From Aquificaceae bacterium (lineage in GTDB: Bacteria > Aquificota > Aquificia > Aquificales > Aquificaceae): a DNA stretch of 6,265 nt. Each line of letters opens with the position of its first letter. Within the stretch, counting starts at the first letter, position 1. The notes beneath the pieces were generated by a model. That model was not told where the DNA came from. It did not search any database and saw only the letters and a program-made list of their open reading frames with translations. Both the position numbers and the translations under genes were made by a program. The DNA lies in NCBI GenBank assembly GCA_027014185.1, contig JALWEK010000223.1, positions 1 to 6,265 of the forward strand, in the 5' to 3' direction. Of this stretch, positions 1 through 5,336 are shown in pieces.

Positions 1-2
1 AA

Positions 3-38
3 AATTGTACGGGGATCTTTATGGAGAGGCGGAGTTGA
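3..38 (+). CDS. Possible 3' end of an upstream gene (partial)
   Basis: A reading frame enters from the left edge and stops at TGA (36-38). The stop overlaps the preferred TTG start of murI (35-37) in a TTGA arrangement, the kind of 4-nt overlap typical of translationally coupled genes. Only eleven residues are visible, so no family can be named. The frame could be open by chance, and the frame of murI itself is also open to the left edge. Confidence 0.25.
   Translation, partial: NCTGIFMERRS
23..29 (+). promoter_or_regulatory. Ribosome binding site deciding the murI start
   Basis: GGAGAGG lies 5 nt upstream of TTG at 35. It favours that codon over the in-frame TTG at 5, which has no visible Shine-Dalgarno sequence and would add ten residues not expected in the family. 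Confidence 0.6.
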
Positions 39-802
39 AGGTAGGTGTTTTTGACTCTGGGGTCGGTGGTCTTACAGTTCTCAGGGCGATAAGGAACAGG
101 TTCGGCAGGATAGACCTCGTTTACCTGGGTGACACCGCCAGGGTCCCCTACGGGAACAAGTCTAGGGAGACGGTTGTAAGGTACAGTCTGGAGTGTGCCG
201 ATTTCCTGATGTCGAAAGGTATTGATGTTCTTGTGGTAGCCTGCAATACGGCCAGCTCCCAGGCTATGGAGGTGCTGAAGGAAAGTTTGGACGTCCCGGT
301 CTTGGGTGTTGTTGAGCCTGGAGTGAGGAAAGCCCTCGAGGTTACGAAGGGTAAGGTGGGAGTGATAGGAACGCAGGCTACGGTAAAGAGCGGAGCTTAC
401 CAGAAACTTCTCGAGAGATCCGGAGTGGAGGTCCTTTCGAAGGCGTGCCCTCTGTTCGTTCCACTGGTTGAGGAGGGTTTGCTCGAGGGTGAGATAGCGA
501 GGGGTGTAGTATCTATGTATCTTGGAGAGCTCAAAGATAAAGGTATAGATACCCTGATCCTCGGCTGCACACACTACCCTCTACTCAAACGCTTGATACA
601 GGACTTTCTCCCTGATGTAACGGTGGTGGACTCATCGGAGGCTGTAGCTGCCGAGCTGGATACCTTTGTGGAGAATCGGGGTGACGGCAGGACGGAGCTT
701 TACTTCACCGACAGATCTCAGAACCTCGAGTATCTGATAAGGATAATCCTGGGGGAGCCCACTGAGGTCTGCGTACTTACCGATGGAGTTCACAAGGCCT
801 AG
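35..802 (+). CDS. murI: Glutamate racemase
   Basis: Cofactor-independent racemase that converts L-glutamate to D-glutamate for peptidoglycan synthesis in the cytoplasm. The product is 255 residues from TTG at 35, a normal family length. From this start the protein begins MKVGVFDSGVGG. The two catalytic cysteines are C70 (in VVACNTAS) and C178 (in LGCTHYP), with the helper residues D7, E147 and H180 in place. These numbers agree with those I know for the Aquifex pyrophilus enzyme, which supports both the start choice and an Aquificales origin. An in-frame TTG at 5 would give 265 residues but lacks a ribosome binding site. The stop overlaps the stop of the opposing chaperone gene by 4 nt, with no terminator hairpin visible between them. 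The gene appears complete and all active-site residues are present. Confidence 0.95.
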   Translation: MKVGVFDSGVGGLTVLRAIRNRFGRIDLVYLGDTARVPYGNKSRETVVRYSLECADFLMSKGIDVLVVACNTASSQAMEVLKESLDVPVLGVVEPGVRKALEVTKGKVGVIGTQATVKSGAYQKLLERSGVEVLSKACPLFVPLVEEGLLEGEIARGVVSMYLGELKDKGIDTLILGCTHYPLLKRLIQDFLPDVTVVDSSEAVAAELDTFVENRGDGRTELYFTDRSQNLEYLIRIILGEPTEVCVLTDGVHKA

Positions 803-1668
803 CCGAGTATCTGGACAAAGCTCTCCTTCTTAAGCTTCGTTATTATCCTCTTCTTCTCCTCCTCCATCTTCTTGGTAAGGATCTCCCTCTTCACCTCATC
901 CTCGCTCCTGCCAGAAAATACCTTGACCGTCCTCAAAACCTTCGCCAGGTAGATGTGCTCCTCGTCCTCGGCTATGGCGAGATCACCCTCTCTCACCCTC
1001 CAGACCTCCCTGTCCAGACTCTCAACGAGCTCTCCCTTTCTGACCTTAAGTTTCTCAGTTTTCTCCCCGAGAGCGTTCGCGATCTTCTCAAGGTCGCTCC
1101 CGATCTCTCCTATAAGCTGAAGTAACCTGTCCTTGTCCTTTTTATTCACAACCAGGAGTTCTATCTCCTTCAGGAACTCTACCTCACCGTGTTTAAGTCT
1201 CTCGAGCTCTATCTCTACCTCAGATACGTCTATCCTGCTGGACAGATACTCTCTAAGACCTAAGGTCGAGGCTACCTCAACCTTCAGGAAGTTTCTGAGA
1301 TCCTCAGGCGTGAGGTTCTCCTTGTAGAGCTCCTTGTAAAGCTGCTCCACACTCTTTCCGTTGGAAGCGGCGATATCCTTGATGAGCTGGTCTATGTACC
1401 CCTCGGGTATGTTCAGACCCTGCTGATGGAGAAACTGGGCTACGAGGTGCTTTTCTACCAGTATATCTATCAGCTTCTGCCTGTCCTCGGTCCCGTAGAA
1501 GATACTCGCCACCTTTAGCTCGCTCTCGAGGATAGGCTCCCCATTTACGTTGGCCACAACCCTGTCGAGCAGTTGACCGAAGCTGAGGTAAGAAACGATA
1601 AGCAAAAGAGCTAGAGCTCCTTTAAGTAAAGCTCCAGCCTGTAACCCTTTAGGATCTCTCTGAACCAT
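799..1668 (-). CDS. SurA-like periplasmic chaperone, degenerate parvulin domain
   Basis: 289 residues. Residues 1-31 look like a signal peptide: basic residues R4, K7 and K16, a hydrophobic core at about 18-30, and possible cleavage near SFG. The product is therefore expected in the periplasm. Residues 33-50 (LDRVVANVNGEPILESEL) are the typical opening of the SurA N-terminal chaperone domain, which continues as helices to about 150. Residues 166-250 follow the outline of a parvulin prolyl isomerase but lack the first histidine (EIELLVV instead of an ARHILV-type strand). H238 in HIYLAKV is the only obvious remnant. It is probably a chaperone for outer-membrane proteins rather than an isomerase. 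The C-terminal 35 residues are very rich in Lys/Glu and helical. The start at 1668 is the only sensible one, with AGGAGG 10 nt upstream, although it overlaps the preceding gene by 58 nt. The family call is firm; the exact role and a surA name are not. Confidence 0.82.
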   Translation of the reverse strand: MVQRDPKGLQAGALLKGALALLLIVSYLSFGQLLDRVVANVNGEPILESELKVASIFYGTEDRQKLIDILVEKHLVAQFLHQQGLNIPEGYIDQLIKDIAASNGKSVEQLYKELYKENLTPEDLRNFLKVEVASTLGLREYLSSRIDVSEVEIELERLKHGEVEFLKEIELLVVNKKDKDRLLQLIGEIGSDLEKIANALGEKTEKLKVRKGELVESLDREVWRVREGDLAIAEDEEHIYLAKVLRTVKVFSGRSEDEVKREILTKKMEEEKKRIITKLKKESFVQILG

Positions 1669-2429
1669 CTTCTAAAAACCTCCTCTCTTTTCATCCTAAG
1701 GATCTTACGCCTCACCCTGTCCCGAACCTCGGAAAGGGGAAGGAAACCAGACTTCCTCTTATCTATTATCTTAAGTATCAGGTAACCGGTTTCAAACTTG
1801 ATAGGCCTGGAAACCCTGCCTACCTTGTACGGCCAGAGCTTTCTCCTTATCTTTTTGGGAAGGGCCTGGATCGAGTACCACCGCTCTCTACCGATAATTA
1901 TCCCCTCTTCGGTAGGAACAGCTCTTCCGTCTTTTAGGGCCTTGTAAACTCTTTTAGCCTTCCTTCTGTCTTCGGCTACTACCCTGAGAAGCTTAACCTG
2001 GTCCGGGTAGTAGAACTCCCTTCTGTTCAGAAGGTAGTAAGCCTCTATCTCCTCTTCGCTCACTCTAACGTTCTCCGTTATCCTGTCCTCCAGCCTCTCG
2101 GCCAATATCTCCCTTCTAACAAACTTCTCTATCAGGTCATTCGTCCTCCTGATGCCCCACGTACGCAGCCTTTTCCTCACATCCTCCTCGCTCACGAAGA
2201 TCCCCATCTCCTCAGCCACGTCCTCGAGTATCATCCCCTTTACGTACTCGAAGAGGAACCTTCTCTTGTCCTCTTTTCTAGGTTTCCCAGGGTTGAAGTG
2301 AAGTATCTCCTTCCAGTATGCTCTGAAGGCCTTCTCAAACTCTTCCTTGGTTACGATCCTGCCATCCACACGGGCGACAATTCCGGAGAAGGAGAGGGAA
2401 AAGAGGAGCAACAGCAGAACGAAGTGCAT
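1611..2429 (-). CDS. SurA/PpiC-like periplasmic chaperone, probably non-catalytic
   Basis: 272 residues. The first ~15 residues are almost wholly hydrophobic, as in a signal peptide or membrane anchor, but the usual Lys/Arg after Met is missing (MHF then a Leu run). Residues 17-30 (IVARVDGRIVTKEEFEKA) are a SurA_N-type opening. Helices follow to about 135. Residues 140-225 resemble a parvulin domain (KVGRVSRPIKFETGYLILKI matches the usual 'GevS.Pv.t..GYHI.kv' strand), but the active-site histidine is replaced by Leu (GYLIL) and the first strand has no His (VKLLRVV). The protein is strongly basic, with many Lys/Arg pairs. It likely helps fold or carry envelope proteins. ATG overlaps the MFS stop by 1 nt (TGATG), with AGGAG only 3 nt upstream; an in-frame TAG directly upstream excludes a longer form. 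The family is reasonably sure, the client proteins unknown. Confidence 0.75.
   Translation of the reverse strand: MHFVLLLLLFSLSFSGIVARVDGRIVTKEEFEKAFRAYWKEILHFNPGKPRKEDKRRFLFEYVKGMILEDVAEEMGIFVSEEDVRKRLRTWGIRRTNDLIEKFVRREILAERLEDRITENVRVSEEEIEAYYLLNRREFYYPDQVKLLRVVAEDRRKAKRVYKALKDGRAVPTEEGIIIGRERWYSIQALPKKIRRKLWPYKVGRVSRPIKFETGYLILKIIDKRKSGFLPLSEVRDRVRRKILRMKREEVFRRWFREILKGYRLELYLKEL
1679..1684 (-). promoter_or_regulatory. Strong ribosome binding site inside the preceding gene
   Basis: AGGAGG on the minus strand lies 10 nt before the ATG at 1668, within the coding region of the upstream chaperone gene. It supports a real start at 1668 despite the 58-nt overlap. An in-frame TAG two codons upstream rules out a longer product. 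Confidence 0.7.
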
Positions 2430-3967
2430 CAGCTCCTATTATAAAACCGGAGCAAAGATAGGGGTAAGAGCCCAAGGACGGCGAACACACCACTCCAGAC
2501 GAATAGATCCTGAAAGGCATAGGAGTAAGCTATTTTGGTTTGAAGCATACCCACGGTGTAGTAAGCTTTTTGAAGGGCCTCCTCCAGAAGGTACGATCCC
2601 CCGACAAAATGTTCGACCAACACTTCTATCCTGCCCTTTACTTCCTGATAGTTGAGGGATTGGATGGCTGAGATCTCATCGTAGTGGAAGGATGAATTAC
2701 CCTTAAGTATGTTCGTAGCTATCGCGGTCCCGAAGGAGCCTCCTATGAACCTTATGTAGTCCAGGAGGCTTATAACGAGTATGGTCTTTTCCTCAAGACC
2801 TCTTAAAGCTATGACCGTCACAGGAGCGAAGAACAGACCCATCCCCATTCCCATGAAGGCGAGCTCTAAGGAAGCCTCCCCCTTAGGGGTATATATGTCG
2901 TAATGCCTTATGAAGAAGAAGATAGATCCTAAGTATATGACTATAGCCATAAGGAGCGTTCCACCTGCGCTCCATCTGTCACTGAGCGCCCCAGCCACTA
3001 CAGAGAAAACCGCTATGGAGAGTGCGAAGGGAAGCAGCAGAAGGCCTGTTGTGAAGGTGCTGAGCCCTTTAAGAAACTCGAAGTACAGGGGTATAGCGTA
3101 GAAGAGAGCGTACATAGAAAAGCCTAAAACCAGCATGAAAACGAGGAAAGATACGCTGAAGTTCACCCTCCTGAACACGGAGAGGTCTATGAGCCTGTTT
3201 TTGGAGGTGAGATCCGAAACCAGGTAGAGGACATAGCTCGCTATTGCGAGCAGTGTGAGAAAGGAGATGAAGTTGGAGGTAAACCAGCCCAGTTGCTGAC
3301 CCTTCGAGAGTACGACGAGGGTGCTCACCGTAGCGATCGATACGAAGGTAAAGGAGATCAGGTTGAAGGGCAGGAGCTTTCTTTCAGGAGAAACCTCCTT
3401 AAGGAAGAAGATAGAGGCTGATGTGAGGATTACTCCCACGGGAACGTTTATGAAGAATATCCAGTTCCAGTTCATGTGTTCGGTGAGCCATCCTCCAAGT
3501 GTAGGACCCACAGCCGGGGCGAAGGAGGCCCCGAGACCGAACACGCCCATAGCTACACCCTTCTGCTCCGGAGGGTAAATCGTGAAGAGGATCGCCTGAG
3601 CCGACACTATTATCAAGGCCTCTGCAAAGCCCTGAATGGAGCGGAATACAACCATCTGGTAGAGCTCTGTAGATATCCCGCAGAGGTAGCTTGAAAGAGC
3701 GAAGAGAGCTATCCCGAAAACGTACATTGCCTTCAGCCCGGTCAGTTTTTCGAGCCACTCTATAAGAGGGAGCGTGACCGCAGCGGCTATCATGTAAGCT
3801 GTGACTACCCACTGTATCCCGTAAAGATCAGTCTTAAGAGGCGCTATCATCTTCGGAAGGGCTATATCCACGATCGTGGTATCGAGTATCGCCATAAACG
3901 CTCCGGCCATAACTATCAGAGTGTGGATTATCAGTTCTCCTCTGCCTAGGGATACTGACTGACCCAT
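2429..3967 (-). CDS. DHA2-family MFS multidrug exporter (EmrB/QacA type)
   Basis: 512-residue inner-membrane protein, the usual size for 14-helix drug:H+ antiporters. Visible family motifs: LDTTIVDIALP in helix 1 (28-38, with D29); FRSIQGFAEA (108-117, with R109, motif B); GLGASFAPAVGPTLGGWLTE (144-163, antiporter motif C); MNWNWIFFINVPVG (165-178), a hallmark of the EmrB branch; and DYIRFIGGSFGTAI (403-416). A long loop near 423-480 precedes the last helix, as in EmrB. It probably exports hydrophobic compounds using the proton gradient. No EmrA-type fusion protein or TolC-type channel gene is in the window, so the partner is unknown. It lies 13 nt after dprA and overlaps the next gene by 1 nt. 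No good Shine-Dalgarno sequence precedes ATG 3967, and an in-frame TAA lies two codons upstream. The substrate cannot be told from sequence. Confidence 0.9.
   Translation of the reverse strand: MGQSVSLGRGELIIHTLIVMAGAFMAILDTTIVDIALPKMIAPLKTDLYGIQWVVTAYMIAAAVTLPLIEWLEKLTGLKAMYVFGIALFALSSYLCGISTELYQMVVFRSIQGFAEALIIVSAQAILFTIYPPEQKGVAMGVFGLGASFAPAVGPTLGGWLTEHMNWNWIFFINVPVGVILTSASIFFLKEVSPERKLLPFNLISFTFVSIATVSTLVVLSKGQQLGWFTSNFISFLTLLAIASYVLYLVSDLTSKNRLIDLSVFRRVNFSVSFLVFMLVLGFSMYALFYAIPLYFEFLKGLSTFTTGLLLLPFALSIAVFSVVAGALSDRWSAGGTLLMAIVIYLGSIFFFIRHYDIYTPKGEASLELAFMGMGMGLFFAPVTVIALRGLEEKTILVISLLDYIRFIGGSFGTAIATNILKGNSSFHYDEISAIQSLNYQEVKGRIEVLVEHFVGGSYLLEEALQKAYYTVGMLQTKIAYSYAFQDLFVWSGVFAVLGLLPLSLLRFYNRS
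2432..2453 (-). promoter_or_regulatory. Small inverted repeat covering the ribosome binding site of the chaperone gene
   Basis: GCTCC (2432-2436) and GGAGC (2449-2453) are a 5-bp inverted repeat with a 12-nt loop. In the minus-strand mRNA the second arm contains the Shine-Dalgarno bases for the ATG at 2429, so folding could hide it. Translation of the end of the MFS gene would open the hairpin. The stem is short and may be coincidental. Confidence 0.3.
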
Positions 3968-3980
3968 CAGTTATCTCATT

Positions 3981-4991
3981 TTAACAGGAGGTGTAAAAGG
4001 GTCCCACCCTCCTGATCTTACCTTCCATCTCGAGTTTGGTGAGCAGGGAGAGGGCATCACCGGAACCTTTACCGAGAAAAGAGGCGATCTCTTCAAGGGA
4101 TCTTGGAGTCTTGAGAAACTCGGCGAGCTCATCCATCTCGCCGGATGTGTCAAATACATCCTCCGGGCCCTTTACAGGATCTGCCACACCTTCCTTTAAG
4201 AGCGTATAGCAACCCTCCCAGCTTTGAGAACTTCCCATGCCTATGTGGACGTGAACCTTCCTGCCGTAACTTCGAGCGTAGTTCGCAGTTATGAGAGCAC
4301 CGCTCTTAGCACCCGCCTCCGGCACAACGATGAATTCAGAGAAGGCAGCTATCAACCTGTTCCTTTTGGGAAAGGTAAACTTGCTTCCTCCCTCCTCGGG
4401 ATCGAACTCACTTATTAAAACGTTGTTTGATTTTTCTATCCTCCTGAAAAGAGGATCGGCAGCTTTTAAAATTCCGAACCCGAGGATACAAACGGTATAA
4501 CCCCCGTTTTCAACGGCGGTCATATGCGCCTTTGAATCTATCCCCAAGGCTCCCCCAGAGACCACTCCCCATCCGGATTTCACCCCCTCTACTACAAACC
4601 TCTCAGTCCAGATCAGGGAGTAACCCGTGGGCTTACGCGGACCAACCAGGCCGAAGAGAGGAACCTGTTTTAGCTTCCCCCTGTAAAAGAGGACCGGCGG
4701 GGGATCCGGTATATCTTTCAGTCTCTTCGGATACAGCTCGTCTTCCAATGTGAGGAAGCTTATGCCCTCCTCCTCTACCCTCTTCAAAAGGCCGATTACA
4801 TACCCTTCCCTAACGCCTTCCCTCCGTATGAGAGCCTCCGCCCTTTTGCTTCCCAGCAAGCTCTCAAGCTCTTCTGGGTCCGAGTTCAAGATGGCATCTG
4901 CACTTCCAAACGTTTCCCAGAGCTTCTTTATACTCCTTTCCCCTAGACCCTTGATAGATCTTAGAATCAGCCAGTTGTAGAGCCTGTCCAT
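3981..4991 (-). CDS. dprA: DNA-processing protein DprA (Smf)
   Basis: Cytoplasmic protein that binds incoming single-stranded DNA and loads RecA during natural transformation. 336 residues. Residues 1-60 form a helix-hairpin-helix-like N-terminal part (IKGLGERSIKKLWETFG). The Rossmann-like DprA core spans about 75-280, with VGPRKPTGYS (116-125), SGGALGIDSKAH (145-156), FPKRNRLIA (207-215) and SGALITA (230-236). Residues 285-336 resemble the winged-helix C-terminal domain. Differences from the common consensus: Leu149 where Arg is frequent in SGGARGID, and HIGMGSS where many have AVPGS. The core otherwise looks intact. It is the first gene of the minus-strand set and is divergent from the oxidoreductase operon across 88 nt. 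ATG at 4991 has only a weak upstream AGG. No com genes are in view, so active competence cannot be claimed from this window. Confidence 0.93.
   Translation of the reverse strand: MDRLYNWLILRSIKGLGERSIKKLWETFGSADAILNSDPEELESLLGSKRAEALIRREGVREGYVIGLLKRVEEEGISFLTLEDELYPKRLKDIPDPPPVLFYRGKLKQVPLFGLVGPRKPTGYSLIWTERFVVEGVKSGWGVVSGGALGIDSKAHMTAVENGGYTVCILGFGILKAADPLFRRIEKSNNVLISEFDPEEGGSKFTFPKRNRLIAAFSEFIVVPEAGAKSGALITANYARSYGRKVHVHIGMGSSQSWEGCYTLLKEGVADPVKGPEDVFDTSGEMDELAEFLKTPRSLEEIASFLGKGSGDALSLLTKLEMEGKIRRVGPFYTSC
3985..4014 (-). repeat. Inverted repeat at the dprA-MFS junction
   Basis: CAGGAGG (3985-3991) and CCTCCTG (4008-4014) form a perfect 7-bp inverted repeat with a 16-nt loop. TG/CA could add two more pairs across a bulged C. 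It covers the last codons of dprA and ends 2 nt before the dprA stop. No U-run follows in the minus-strand transcript, so it is not a standard terminator. It could affect expression of the weakly initiated MFS gene. Confidence 0.4.
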
Positions 4992-4996
4992 ATCTA

Positions 4997-5011
4997 ACCT
5001 ATATCATAGGT
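4997..5011. promoter_or_regulatory. Operator-like palindrome 1
   Basis: ACCTAT-ATC-ATAGGT is a perfect 6-bp inverted repeat with a 3-nt centre. It overlaps the TATGAT candidate -10 of dprA. It resembles the second palindrome at 5024-5034, suggesting a shared regulator, but no repressor gene is in view. Confidence 0.35.
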
Positions 5012-5044
5012 AAGCTCTTGTTTTCCTATAAGGATTTTCTTATA
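5003..5044 (-). promoter_or_regulatory. Candidate promoter(s) for the dprA operon
   Basis: Two possible -10 boxes are seen on the minus strand: TATGAT (5008-5003), with a poor TTATAG 17 bp upstream, and TATAAG (5044-5039), with no good -35. The first would leave a leader of only about five bases; the second about forty. Neither is convincing, but a promoter is needed somewhere in this 88-nt gap. Confidence 0.3.
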
Positions 5045-5046
5045 TT
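5018..5046 (+). promoter_or_regulatory. Putative sigma-70-type promoter of the oxidoreductase operon
   Basis: TTGTTT (5018-5023) and TATATT (5041-5046) are separated by 17 bp, the ideal spacing. The -10 matches TATAAT at five of six positions. Transcription would start near 5053, giving a leader of about 27 nt with AGGAGG at 5067-5072, 7 nt before the ATG at 5080. Confidence 0.55.
5024..5034. promoter_or_regulatory. Operator-like palindrome 2
   Basis: TCCT-ATA-AGGA lies in the -35/-10 spacer of the rightward promoter. It shares CCTAT and a GG right arm with palindrome 1, centre to centre 25 bp away. The arms are only 4 bp, so chance is possible. Confidence 0.25.
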
Positions 5047-5079
5047 GTTTAACACAACCGCTCGTGAGGAGGCAGGAGA

Positions 5080-5319
5080 ATGTATTATGTCGCTCAAGTA
5101 ATACGGGACGAATGCACAAAATACAACTGTAAGCAGTGCACCCTCTTCTGTCCAGAACCCAACACCCTGATGTACACAGACGATGGACACCACGCCTACG
5201 TCATGACGGAAAGATGTAAGGGATGCGCCCTATGCGTTTACGTGTGCTCGAACCTGCTCAAGAGAGACTCCATAGAGATGGTTTACGCGGAGAACAGGGA
5301 CGTCGCCGGAGTCAGATAA
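5080..5319 (+). CDS. Ferredoxin-like subunit of a 2-oxoacid:ferredoxin oxidoreductase (PorD/ForD type)
   Basis: 79-residue iron-sulfur protein expected to carry two [4Fe-4S] clusters and pass electrons between ferredoxin and the catalytic subunits. All eight cysteines are present: C12, C17, C20 and C24 (followed by Pro), then C46, C49, C52 and C56. The second motif is the normal CxxCxxCxxxC, but the first has four residues between its first two cysteines, and the last cysteine is followed by Ser rather than Pro. ATG at 5080 has AGGAGG 7 nt upstream and a good promoter, so this is probably the first gene of the operon. The next gene follows after 17 nt and encodes a CdhB-like protein, a pairing I associate with the five-subunit pyruvate or 2-oxoglutarate oxidoreductases of Aquificales reductive TCA cycles. 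Which of the two enzymes is meant cannot be told without the alpha/beta subunits. A stand-alone ferredoxin is the alternative. Confidence 0.8.
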   Translation: MYYVAQVIRDECTKYNCKQCTLFCPEPNTLMYTDDGHHAYVMTERCKGCALCVYVCSNLLKRDSIEMVYAENRDVAGVR

Positions 5320-5324
5320 ATTTT

Positions 5325-5331
5325 AGGAGGT
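5325..5331 (+). promoter_or_regulatory. Ribosome binding site of the CdhB-like gene
   Basis: AGGAGGT is a near-perfect Shine-Dalgarno sequence 5 nt before ATG 5337. It fixes the start and suggests high translation, as expected for a central metabolic enzyme. Confidence 0.75.
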
Positions 5332-5336
5332 AAAGA

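Noticed and set aside
5..34. Longer murI starting at TTG 5
   Set aside because: No Shine-Dalgarno sequence. The extra ten residues are not expected in the family, while the start at 35 gives the Aquifex-like residue numbering.
799..830. Intrinsic terminator between murI and the convergent gene
   Set aside because: No GC-rich stem followed by a T-run is visible on either strand near the overlapping stops.
2347..2655. 102-codon plus-strand reading frame across the MFS/chaperone junction
   Set aside because: Antisense to two supported genes, with low-complexity basic composition and no known motif.
3399..3812. 137-codon minus-strand reading frame inside the MFS gene
   Set aside because: It overlaps the MFS frame, whose motifs are unmistakable, and its translation is Arg/Ser/Gly-rich without any recognisable domain.
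3985..4014. Inverted repeat as a rho-independent terminator after dprA
   Set aside because: No run of U follows the stem in the transcript, and the next gene begins 17 nt beyond the stem (3984-3968).
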